In this document: positions 1 through 6,149 of the stretch, one piece after another
Numbering within the stretch: the stretch's first letter is position 1
How the letters are laid out: every line of letters starts with the position of its first letter
DNA from: Bacillota bacterium
GTDB taxonomy: Bacteria; Bacillota; Clostridia; Acetivibrionales; DSM-1351
Direction of reading: 5' to 3'
Assembly: GCA_023426005.1 (NCBI GenBank)
Contig: JAFABO010000147.1
Coordinates: forward strand, 1-9,602
Length of the DNA stretch: 9,602 nt
Notes under the pieces: model-generated
What the model was told of the DNA's origin: nothing
The model's database searches: none
The model's input: only the letters and a program-made list of their open reading frames with translations
Program-made: the position numbers and the translations under genes

Positions 1-161
1 ATATAAAATGCATTGAAGAGGTGAAAGCGGGTAATAATGAATTTAAAAAGGCAAGTGAGACCATTTTGAACACAATTGCCGAGATTGAACTGGAGGAAGT
101 AAAATACTTTATGGATAGGTTTGTTCCGAGCTTTCACCTTTCTCTTGACGAAATTGATTGA
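1..161 (+). CDS. 3' end of an unrecognised gene (C-terminal ~53 residues)
   Basis: An open frame enters from the left edge (first full codon at 3-5) and ends at a TGA at 159-161. It has no in-frame ATG near its beginning, so it is the tail of a gene that starts outside the window. The visible 52 residues are rich in Glu, Lys and Ile with a regular helical pattern (for example EIELEEVKYFMDRFVPSF) and end in SLDEID. The tail shows no membrane segment, cysteine motif or catalytic signature. I do not recognise the family. The clean codon use and the frame ending just before a promoter region support it being a real gene end. Because no terminator hairpin is obvious between 162 and 247, its transcript may run on toward the aminotransferase gene. 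Confidence 0.55.
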   Translation, partial: IKCIEEVKAGNNEFKKASETILNTIAEIELEEVKYFMDRFVPSFHLSLDEID

Positions 162-247
162 AGTAACCGTTGTGCCAATTTAATATTTTGTTTGGTATTT
201 AAGTAGTTCAACTGGAACAACGCGTTAATTAGTGGAATTTTTATTAA

Positions 248-276
248 TTGACAAAAAAAGTGTATCTATTTACAAT
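248..276 (+). promoter_or_regulatory. Sigma-A promoter of the aminotransferase/DUF4013 unit
   Basis: A perfect -35 box TTGACA lies at 248-253, followed by a 17-bp spacer and a -10 box TACAAT (5 of 6 consensus) at 271-276. Transcription would begin near 283, giving a leader of about 50 nt before the ATG at 335. The position just downstream of the preceding stop codon and upstream of a good ribosome binding site fits a housekeeping promoter. The match is read directly from the sequence; its use in the cell is inferred. Confidence 0.8.
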
Positions 277-334
277 TAATTATGTTGTTCCCAGCTTTAA
301 AATTAATTCTATTAACAAAAAAGGGGAATTTAAA

Positions 335-1165
335 ATGAATTTTGAAGAAAATATCGGCAAAATATGTATCGTCAATGGTAAGACCGTACCGGCTGAAAAG
401 CTTGACGCATACTCCAGTGATAAATATACGGCCTTTTATGAAGTAATAAGGATCATAAAAGGAGTTCCTTTGTTTTTTGAGGATCATTTTGCAAGACTTA
501 AGGGTTCCATGACAAAACTGAAATATGAACTGAACTCTTCAAAAAAAGATATTAAGGAGCAAATAAAGCTTCTCTGCGAGCAAAACGGCCTGACCGAGTG
601 CAATGTAAAAATAATTGTACTTCAAAATGAAGAAGAGCAGAATATATTATTCTTTATAAACAGGTTCTATTACCCATCTCCCGATGAATATAATAACGGA
701 GTGGCTTGCTGTACCATCAGGCTTAAAAGGAAAAATCCCAATGTCAAGATGGTTCACGCAGGTTATAAGGAGGAATTACAGCGTACCGTAATGGAAAAGC
801 AGGCCTTTGAAGCACTGCTGGTGAACGAGGAAGGCAGGATAACAGAGGGCGGAAAATCCAATGTGTTTTTTGTAAAAGGTGAAAAGATATATACAGCTCC
901 GGAAGATTTTGTACTTATCGGGATAACACGTCAATATGTTGTTGATGTTTGCACAAAATTGGGCTATGAAGTGATTGAAACATTGATCGGGCAGGATTCT
1001 CTGAAAAATTTTGATGCTGCTTTTATTACAGGAACCTCCATAAAAGTTTTACCGGTCAGGATTATAGACCAGGGTGAACTGAATTCGGCGGGAAATGCAA
1101 CTACCCAGCATGTAATGGCAGGTTATAACAGCCTTGTCAATGCATATATTAATGATAACTTGTAA
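335..1165 (+). CDS. Class IV (fold type IV) PLP-dependent aminotransferase, 276 aa
   Basis: This is a cytoplasmic pyridoxal-phosphate enzyme of the branched-chain/D-amino-acid aminotransferase and aminodeoxychorismate lyase superfamily. Visible landmarks are YEVIRI near residue 35 with the following substrate-side Arg39, the likely Schiff-base lysine K138 (in NVKMVHAG, 21 residues before the EALLVNEEG block as in family members), E171 in ITEGGKSNVFF that would contact the PLP ring nitrogen, GITR at 196-199, and TGTSIKVLPV at 232-241. Length is typical for the family. The usual glycine-rich segment before YEV is replaced by SSDKYTAF, so I do not assign a substrate: an IlvE-, PabC- or Dat-type activity are all possible. 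The ATG at 335 is chosen because AAGGGG (321-326) sits 8 nt upstream. The frame stays open back to a TTG at 248, but that codon overlaps the -35 box and lies upstream of the transcript start. A membrane-protein gene follows after 37 nt. Confidence 0.88.
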   Translation: MNFEENIGKICIVNGKTVPAEKLDAYSSDKYTAFYEVIRIIKGVPLFFEDHFARLKGSMTKLKYELNSSKKDIKEQIKLLCEQNGLTECNVKIIVLQNEEEQNILFFINRFYYPSPDEYNNGVACCTIRLKRKNPNVKMVHAGYKEELQRTVMEKQAFEALLVNEEGRITEGGKSNVFFVKGEKIYTAPEDFVLIGITRQYVVDVCTKLGYEVIETLIGQDSLKNFDAAFITGTSIKVLPVRIIDQGELNSAGNATTQHVMAGYNSLVNAYINDNL

Positions 1166-1202
1166 AAGTTATTATCAAATTAAAAACTATGGAGGTTAGT
1201 AT

Positions 1203-2093
1203 ATGAGACATCTCGAAAACGCTTTTAAATTTACTTTCAAGAACTTCCTGCTCACCTTGCCCTTATTGATTTCATTGGCAATACCGGCTTTAATTTCGGG
1301 TGTTGGAAGTCTTGGGATTGTGGCCAACAGCGGTGCAATAGCCGAAAATTTCAAGCGCATAATTGAAAACAGCGCCTATGACGGAGGAATACCTAATTAT
1401 GGCGATTTATTCGCAGGATTAGATTTGGGTACATTTATTGCAAGTTCAATTATTTCAGGTTTACTCTCCTTTGTATTGATGATACTTGTAAAACCTGCTA
1501 CTTTCGGATTTATAAACCTGCATTATGAAACAGGAAATGCAAAGCTCAACGACTTTACCCGATGCATGTCCAAATACATAGGCAGATTCGTATTGTTCGG
1601 TCTGCTGAATATTGCTTTTGCAATTGGTCTTGGAGTAGTATTGCTGATCCTTGTGATTATCGGAGGAGTGGTTTCTTCGGCTTCAACGGGGTTAGGAGTA
1701 TTGCTGATAATTTTATTCGTACTTGCATTCTTTGTGGGAGTTGTGGTCTTATTCAATTATTTGAATTTGTGGTTCCCTGCGGTATGTGTCGAAGACAGTG
1801 ATATTATTCAAGGTCTGAAAAATTCCTTCAGAACTGTAAGGGGCAGCTTCTGGCCTATATTGGGAATTACACTGCTGGTTACATTCGGCGCAGGTGTTGC
1901 AAGATTAATTCTTGGAAGTGTAATCGGTGTGATCCCTGTTATCGGAAGTATTGTTGCCCCTATAATATCGGGACTGGCTGAGTTTATACTTATGGTTTAC
2001 TATTTCGAAGTATACCGTGAAAAAACCGGAAGATATACTCTGCCTGAACCGCCTCCGCAGTTTGGCGGTTTCCAGGACGGCGGGGTGCAGTAA
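1203..2093 (+). CDS. Polytopic membrane protein, DUF4013-like, 296 aa
   Basis: This is an integral membrane protein of unknown function. About six hydrophobic segments are visible, roughly at residues 15-40, 77-98, 128-155, 163-187, 215-240 and 244-268, with a soluble loop near residues 42-75. A short cytosol-like helix EDSDIIQGLKNSFRTVRGSFW (residues 197-217) precedes the fifth segment; this amphipathic D...GLKNSF...R...FW pattern is characteristic of DUF4013/YIP1-like membrane proteins. The C-terminus is a soluble Pro/Gly-rich tail (LPEPPPQFGGF). Four or more Gly-rich membrane helices suggest tight packing. Start: ATG at 1203 has GGAGG at 1191-1195, 7 nt upstream. It lies 37 nt after the aminotransferase with no promoter or terminator between, so the two are probably co-transcribed, and it is followed by a strong terminator. 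The family assignment is from recalled pattern and is moderately sure; no biochemical role can be given. Confidence 0.8.
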   Translation: MRHLENAFKFTFKNFLLTLPLLISLAIPALISGVGSLGIVANSGAIAENFKRIIENSAYDGGIPNYGDLFAGLDLGTFIASSIISGLLSFVLMILVKPATFGFINLHYETGNAKLNDFTRCMSKYIGRFVLFGLLNIAFAIGLGVVLLILVIIGGVVSSASTGLGVLLIILFVLAFFVGVVVLFNYLNLWFPAVCVEDSDIIQGLKNSFRTVRGSFWPILGITLLVTFGAGVARLILGSVIGVIPVIGSIVAPIISGLAEFILMVYYFEVYREKTGRYTLPEPPPQFGGFQDGGVQ

Positions 2094-2124
2094 GATATGA
2101 TTTTCAGGTGAAAATGAGGAAAAG

Positions 2125-2159
2125 AACCCTGCTCCACCCGGGAAGTGGAGCAGGGTTTT
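2125..2159 (+). terminator. Intrinsic terminator after the membrane-protein gene
   Basis: A 13-bp perfect stem pairs 2125-2137 (AACCCTGCTCCAC) with 2145-2157 around a 7-nt loop. It is GC-rich and ends in TTTT (2156-2159), partly within the stem. It closes the aminotransferase/membrane-protein unit 32 nt after its stop and separates it from the heat-shock promoter about 50 nt downstream. The U-tract is short, so termination may lean on the very stable stem. Confidence 0.8.
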
Positions 2160-2208
2160 CATGTTAAAAATAATAGACCTGAAAAGGGAAAATTTTATCA
2201 CAAACTAC

Positions 2209-2237
2209 TTGACAAACAAAAATGCTAATGTTATTTT
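2209..2237 (+). promoter_or_regulatory. Promoter of the hrcA-grpE-dnaK operon (extended -10)
   Basis: A perfect -35 TTGACA lies at 2209-2214. After 17 bp comes a -10 TATTTT at 2232-2237 (4 of 6), helped by a TG at 2229-2230 that makes it an extended -10. Transcription would begin near 2243-2245, immediately before the CIRCE element, which is the arrangement known for vegetative-promoter heat-shock operons repressed by HrcA. An alternative, slightly shifted -10 in the run TAAGTATAT (2237-2245) cannot be excluded. Confidence 0.75.
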
Positions 2238-2246
2238 AAGTATATG

Positions 2247-2273
2247 TTAGCACTCAACACAAAAGAGTGCTAA
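2247..2273 (+). promoter_or_regulatory. CIRCE operator (HrcA binding site)
   Basis: This is a perfect CIRCE inverted repeat: TTAGCACTC at 2247-2255, a 9-nt spacer, and GAGTGCTAA at 2265-2273. One further pair (G2246 with C2274) extends each arm to 10 bp. It sits at or just after the predicted transcription start of hrcA, so bound HrcA would block initiation or clearance. CIRCE is the established target of the HrcA repressor encoded directly downstream, giving autoregulation. I see no second CIRCE in the window, including ahead of dnaJ. Confidence 0.97.
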
Positions 2274-2303
2274 CAAAAAGGAATTAAAACGGATTTTTTA
2301 AAC

Positions 2304-2353
2304 GGCAAGTAACGGGAAACCGTGTGAGGATCGTTGCCTGGGAACGGAGGTAA
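2304..2353 (+). promoter_or_regulatory. Candidate structured leader over the hrcA ribosome binding site
   Basis: The ~110-nt leader contains several possible helices. A 4-bp hairpin with a GAAA tetraloop spans 2312-2323. The segment TTGCCT (2334-2339) can pair upstream with GGCAA (2304-2308), enclosing the tetraloop hairpin. It can alternatively pair downstream with AGGTAA (2348-2353, one G-U pair), which would cover most of the GGAGG Shine-Dalgarno at 2346-2350. The two pairings exclude each other. It matches no riboswitch class that I recognise. Helices this short can arise by chance, so the regulatory role is an inference. Confidence 0.3.
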
Positions 2354-2355
2354 GC

Positions 2356-3399
2356 ATGCTTTTAGACGATAGAAAACTGAAAATACTTCAAGCTATTATA
2401 GATGATTATGTAAGTACGGCAGAGCCGGTAGGTTCCAGAACTATTGCTAAAAAGCATGAACTGGGTCTCAGTTCTGCAACCATCAGAAATGAAATGGCCG
2501 ATCTGGAAGATATGGGCTTACTGGAGCAGCCTCATACTTCGGCAGGAAGAGTTCCGTCGGATAAAGGCTATAGATTATATGTGGATCAGCTCATGAAAAT
2601 AAATGATCTGTCTGAAAGTGACATAGAAAACATCAGAAATGCCATGGACATCAGGATAAATGAATTGAGTCAGCTGATAAGGAATGCTTCTGTTGTAATG
2701 TCTCAATTTACAAAGTATACCTCCATGGCGGTCACGCCCCATATAAAAAGAAGTGTTTTAAAAGCTGTTCAGGTTGTTCCTATTGAGCCCGGCAAAGCAC
2801 TTATCATAGTTGTTACAGACTCGAACATAGTCCGTAACAATCTTATCAGGATTCCTGAAAAAATAACCCCGGACTTTATAATACAGGTATCAAATATGCT
2901 TAATGAAAAGCTAAAGGGTTATACTCTGGAAATGCTGAAAAATAATTTCCTGAACGGTGAGGCAGAACAGCTTACTTCGCTGCCATATGATTTAATGAGA
3001 CCCATACTTGACGGTATCGAAGACCTGATAAAGCTCATAGATCAGCCGGAAATTTACCTGGAAGGAACAACAAACATTTTGAATTTTCCGGAATTCAAAG
3101 AAGTTCAGAAGGCCAAGGAATTCTTAAGTCTCCTGGACGAAAAGAAACTGATGTCCCAGCTTCTAAATACAAATGGCAGTAACAATGAAATAGTCATTCA
3201 GATAGGAAATGAAAATGTTATACAGGGAATAAAGGATTGCAGTATTGTAACAGCCTCATATAGTATAGATGATTATGTAATTGGATCCATAGGTATTATA
3301 GGACCCACGAGGATGGAATATTCAAAGGTGGTTTCATCATTGAATTATATAAGAAATAAAATTAATCAGGAGATTTTAAAACTTCTGGGTGATGGATAG
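2356..3399 (+). CDS. hrcA: Heat-inducible transcription repressor HrcA, 347 aa
   Basis: HrcA is the dimeric repressor of class I heat-shock genes. It binds CIRCE, and its activity depends on the GroEL/ES chaperonin, so unfolded protein leads to derepression. The N-terminal winged helix covers about residues 1-80, with the conserved SSATIRNEMADLEDMGLLEQPHTSAGRVPSDKGYR block (39-73) holding the recognition helix. A GAF-like core and inserted dimerisation region follow, and the C-terminal signature IGSIGIIGPTRMEY (309-322) is present. Length matches the family (about 340-350 aa). The ATG at 2356 is supported by GGAGG at 2346-2350, 5 nt upstream, and by the typical start MLLDDRKLKIL. It is the first gene of the operon, directly behind its own operator, so it represses itself along with grpE and dnaK. 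Nothing is missing or broken. Confidence 0.98.
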   Translation: MLLDDRKLKILQAIIDDYVSTAEPVGSRTIAKKHELGLSSATIRNEMADLEDMGLLEQPHTSAGRVPSDKGYRLYVDQLMKINDLSESDIENIRNAMDIRINELSQLIRNASVVMSQFTKYTSMAVTPHIKRSVLKAVQVVPIEPGKALIIVVTDSNIVRNNLIRIPEKITPDFIIQVSNMLNEKLKGYTLEMLKNNFLNGEAEQLTSLPYDLMRPILDGIEDLIKLIDQPEIYLEGTTNILNFPEFKEVQKAKEFLSLLDEKKLMSQLLNTNGSNNEIVIQIGNENVIQGIKDCSIVTASYSIDDYVIGSIGIIGPTRMEYSKVVSSLNYIRNKINQEILKLLGDG

Positions 3400-3410
3400 C
3401 TATAAAAAAT

Positions 3411-3433
3411 AAGGAGGTTATTTTTTAGTAATG
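3411..3433 (+). promoter_or_regulatory. grpE ribosome binding site with long spacing
   Basis: A full-consensus AAGGAGGT lies at 3411-3418, but the first usable start, ATG 3431, is 12 nt beyond its last base. Neither ATG, GTG nor TTG occurs in frame between them. Neighbouring genes have 5-11 nt (dnaK has 7). The strong pairing combined with poor spacing may lower grpE translation relative to dnaK. Confidence 0.6.
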
Positions 3434-4024
3434 AAAAAAGACAAAAATCTCAAAGCTGCCGATGATGAGGTAAACGTAATTGAGGAAAGCGACATGGCGG
3501 TAAAAACCGAAGTCGGGGCAGAAGACAATGGCGAAAAAATTAATGAAACAGACAAGGAAAAGGAAATTGAGGAGTTAAAGAGCAAGCTTGAGGAAAAGAC
3601 CCGCCAGTGTGAAGAATATATGAATTTGGTTCAGCGTACTGCTGCTGAGTTTGATAATTATAAAAAGCGGACAATAAAGGAAAAAGAGGCTTTGAGTCTG
3701 GATGCTGCAATTGAAACGGTAAATGCATTTTTACCTGTAGTTGACAATCTGGAGAGAGCTTTGAAGGCCGTCCAGGAAGTGGATGACAACCCCATGAAAG
3801 AGGGCGTGGAGCTTGTAATGAAACAGCTCAAGGAATGTCTGGAAAAAATGGGTGTTGAAGCCATAGCAGCGGTGAATAATCCCTTTGACCCTGAGCTTCA
3901 CAATGCGGTAATGCATGTTAACGATGATGCATTCGGAGATAATGTGGTTATTGAGGAATTTCAAAAAGGTTATACTATGAAGGGCAAAGTAGTAAGGCAT
4001 AGCGTGGTTAAGGTTGCAAACTAA
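3431..4024 (+). CDS. grpE: Nucleotide exchange factor GrpE, 197 aa
   Basis: GrpE is the cytoplasmic homodimeric exchange factor that releases ADP from DnaK and so resets the Hsp70 cycle. Residues 1-40 are acidic and probably disordered. A long coiled-coil helix follows (about 42-100), containing FDNYKKRTIKEKE (74-86), the conserved end of the dimer stalk. The four-helix region contains NLERAL (106-111), and the C-terminal beta domain includes PFDPELHNAVM (151-161) and GYTMKGKVVRHSVVKV (180-195). The VVRHSVV form instead of the proteobacterial LRPAMV is usual in clostridia. Length is normal. It lies 31 nt after hrcA and 56 nt before dnaK, in the same transcript under CIRCE control. Its ribosome binding site is perfect but distant from the start codon. 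Confidence 0.97.
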   Translation: MKKDKNLKAADDEVNVIEESDMAVKTEVGAEDNGEKINETDKEKEIEELKSKLEEKTRQCEEYMNLVQRTAAEFDNYKKRTIKEKEALSLDAAIETVNAFLPVVDNLERALKAVQEVDDNPMKEGVELVMKQLKECLEKMGVEAIAAVNNPFDPELHNAVMHVNDDAFGDNVVIEEFQKGYTMKGKVVRHSVVKVAN

Positions 4025-4080
4025 TTTTGTAGATTACTGATAAAGAGTTTAATGTAAAAACATATTAAGGAGGCTTTTTT

Positions 4081-5934
4081 ATGGCAAAAGTAATTGGTAT
4101 AGATCTAGGTACCACAAATTCATGTGTGGCGGTTATGGAAGGCGGCGAGCCTGTTGTTATAGCAAATCCCGAAGGTAATAGAACAACTCCTTCCGTCGTT
4201 GCTTTCTCAAAAACCGGAGAGCGCATGATAGGACAGGTTGCAAAAAGACAGTCAATAACCAATCCTGAAAGAACAATAATTTCTATAAAGAGAGATATGG
4301 GTACTGACAGAAAGGTCCCTATAGATGATAAAAAATATTCGCCACAGGAAATATCTGCAATGGTACTCCAAAAGTTAAAGTCCGATGCTGAAGCATACCT
4401 TGGCGAAACTGTGTCTCAAGCCGTAATAACCGTTCCTGCATATTTCAGTGATGCTCAGAGGCAGGCAACCAAGGATGCGGGTAAAATTGCAGGTTTGGAA
4501 GTACTTAGAATAATAAATGAACCGACGGCGGCAGCCCTTGCTTATGGTTTGGACAAAGAGCATGACCAGAAGATAATGGTTTATGACCTTGGAGGAGGTA
4601 CTTTCGACGTATCAATACTTGAAATTGGTGACGGGGTATTCGAGGTTCTGGCTACAAACGGTAACAACAAACTTGGCGGGGATGACTTTGACCAGAGAGT
4701 TATAGATTTCCTCGCTGACGAATTCAGGAGAGAGAGCGGAATAGATTTAAGAGGCGACAAAATGGCAATGCAGAGATTGAAGGAAGCGGCAGAAAAAGCT
4801 AAAATCGAGCTTTCCGGTGTCACTTCATCAAATATCAACCTGCCATTTATAACAGCTGATGCATCAGGACCAAAGCACCTGGATGTTACACTGACAAGAG
4901 CAAAATTTGATGAGATAACTGCCGACCTGGTTGAAAATACCATGGGACCCACCAGACAGGCTATGCAGGATGCAGGTCTTTCGCCTGATAAAATAGACAA
5001 GATTTTATTGGTAGGAGGCTCCACCAGAATTCCGGCTGTTCAGGAAGCAGTTAAAAAATATCTTGGTAAAGAACCCTTCAAGGGTATAAACCCGGATGAA
5101 TGTGTTGCGGTAGGTGCGGCTATACAGGCCGGAGTTCTTACAGGAGATGTAACAGGTCTGCTTCTGCTGGACGTTACACCATTGTCATTGGGGCTTGAAA
5201 CTCTGGGCGGGGTATTTACAAAATTAATTGAGAGAAATACTACCATTCCAACAAAGAAGAGCCAGGTATTCTCAACTGCCGCAGACGGACAGACAAGCGT
5301 TGAAATCCATGTTCTTCAGGGTGAAAGAGAAATGGCCCAGTACAATAAGACTCTGGGAAGATTCCAGCTCACAGGAATACCTTCGGCTCCAAGAGGAGTT
5401 CCTCAGATAGAAGTTACTTTTGATATAGATGCAAACGGTATCGTACACGTATCTGCAAAGGACCTTGGAACAGGTAATGAACAAAAGATCACAATCACTG
5501 CCTCAACAAACCTTTCTGACTCAGATATTGACAAGGCTGTCAAGGAAGCTGAAAAGTTTGCTGAAGAAGACAGGAAGCGTAAAGAGGAGATAGACATAAG
5601 AAACAATGCAGACTCATTGGTATACCAGTCTGAAAAATCCTTGAAGGATCTCGGAGACAAGGTTGCGGCAGATGACAAATCAAAGATCGATGCGGGTGTG
5701 ACCAAAGTCAAGGATGCTTTAAAGGGAACTGATTTGGAGGCCATCAAGAAAGCTACCGAGGAGCTGCAGCAGGCATTTTATGATGTATCTGCAAAAATCT
5801 ATCAGCAGGCAGGCGGACAGCCGGGAGCCGACCCGAACGCAGCTGGTTTCGGCGGACAGCAGGGTGCGCCGGGTGAAGGAAATGATGATAATGTTGTTGA
5901 TGCAGATTATAAAGTAGTTGACGACGACAAATAA
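4081..5934 (+). CDS. dnaK: Molecular chaperone DnaK (Hsp70), 617 aa
   Basis: DnaK is an ATP-dependent chaperone that binds exposed hydrophobic peptides and cooperates with DnaJ and GrpE. The nucleotide-binding domain (about 1-354) shows phosphate-1 IGIDLGTTNSCVAV (5-18), phosphate-2 VYDLGGGTFDVSIL (167-180) and the adenosine motif ILLVGGSTRIP (308-318), with the catalytic-loop INEPTAAALAYG at 145-156. The linker is LLLLDVTPLSLG (360-371), then the beta substrate-binding domain to about 475, a helical lid (476-575) and a flexible Gly/Gln/Pro tail ending VVDADYKVVDDDK. The segment after RDMGTD (71-76) lacks the roughly 25-residue insertion of Gram-negative DnaKs, pointing to a Firmicute. One oddity: the residue before the linker leucines is Gly359, where Bacillus and E. 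coli have Asp. AAGGAGG at 4067-4073, 7 nt before the ATG, predicts strong translation. Two hairpins follow the gene. Confidence 0.99.
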   Translation: MAKVIGIDLGTTNSCVAVMEGGEPVVIANPEGNRTTPSVVAFSKTGERMIGQVAKRQSITNPERTIISIKRDMGTDRKVPIDDKKYSPQEISAMVLQKLKSDAEAYLGETVSQAVITVPAYFSDAQRQATKDAGKIAGLEVLRIINEPTAAALAYGLDKEHDQKIMVYDLGGGTFDVSILEIGDGVFEVLATNGNNKLGGDDFDQRVIDFLADEFRRESGIDLRGDKMAMQRLKEAAEKAKIELSGVTSSNINLPFITADASGPKHLDVTLTRAKFDEITADLVENTMGPTRQAMQDAGLSPDKIDKILLVGGSTRIPAVQEAVKKYLGKEPFKGINPDECVAVGAAIQAGVLTGDVTGLLLLDVTPLSLGLETLGGVFTKLIERNTTIPTKKSQVFSTAADGQTSVEIHVLQGEREMAQYNKTLGRFQLTGIPSAPRGVPQIEVTFDIDANGIVHVSAKDLGTGNEQKITITASTNLSDSDIDKAVKEAEKFAEEDRKRKEEIDIRNNADSLVYQSEKSLKDLGDKVAADDKSKIDAGVTKVKDALKGTDLEAIKKATEELQQAFYDVSAKIYQQAGGQPGADPNAAGFGGQQGAPGEGNDDNVVDADYKVVDDDK

Positions 5935-5947
5935 TTATATAATAATA

Positions 5948-5977
5948 AAAGGGGCTTTGAGCAGTTAAGGCCCCTTT
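5948..5977 (+). terminator. Hairpin just after dnaK, probable partial terminator
   Basis: The stem pairs 5948-5960 (AAAGGGGCTTTGA) with 5965-5977, 13 bp including two G-U pairs, around a 4-nt GCAG loop. The tail on the + strand is TTT followed by AAAAATAAATA, so it is not a good U-tract. The hairpin may terminate inefficiently or protect the 3' end of an upstream hrcA-grpE-dnaK message. Read on the minus strand the tail is more U-rich, but no minus-strand gene is present to need it. Confidence 0.55.
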
Positions 5978-6018
5978 AAAAATAAATATATGAGAGTCAG
6001 TTCAATATGATTTTTAAT

Positions 6019-6052
6019 AAGCCAAAGCTGAAAACCGGCTCTGGCTTGTTTT
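6019..6052 (+). terminator. Second hairpin between dnaK and dnaJ, intrinsic-terminator shape
   Basis: The arm 6019-6030 pairs with 6036-6047 (12 positions, one A-C mismatch at 6025/6041 and one G-U), with a 5-nt AAAAC loop. It ends in TT followed by G and TTTT (6049-6052). The stem plus U-run gives a plausible intrinsic terminator about 42 nt after the first hairpin. Together they suggest that only part of the transcription passes into dnaJ. Confidence 0.6.
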
Positions 6053-6149
6053 GAGATGAGGAAAGAATTAAATTCATTTGTTTATTCTTTAAAAAGATAA
6101 ATGTTTCATCTATGGCTGGCTTAACAGCTTGAGACGGGAGTTGAATCGG

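Noticed and set aside
2274..2355. Known riboswitch class in the hrcA leader
   Set aside because: The bases do not show a conserved core that I recognise (cobalamin, SAM, THF, preQ1, c-di-GMP, guanidine and others considered); only the short hairpins reported as a finding remain.
4027..4055. Possible internal promoter before dnaK, TTGTAG then TAATGT at 17 bp
   Set aside because: The -10 box matches poorly (3 of 6) and the gap is only 56 nt within a well-formed operon.
4581..5024. Open frame of 147 codons on the minus strand opposite dnaK, and similar minus-strand frames elsewhere
   Set aside because: These lie opposite strongly conserved coding sequence. They resemble no family I recognise and read as low-complexity Ser/Pro/Leu-rich products from the complement of biased codons; I saw no reason to call them genes.
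6073..6101. Possible dnaJ promoter, TTCATT (6073-6078), 17 bp, GATAAA (6096-6101)
   Set aside because: It matches only 3 of 6 and 4 of 6 consensus bases in an AT-rich stretch, so it is too weak to list; an independent dnaJ promoter remains possible.
6019..6130. Antiterminator: AAGCCA (6019-6024) could pair with a second TGGCTT at 6117-6122 instead of 6042-6047
   Set aside because: The competing partner lies downstream, so it is transcribed after the terminator hairpin would already have formed; this does not fit a working attenuator.
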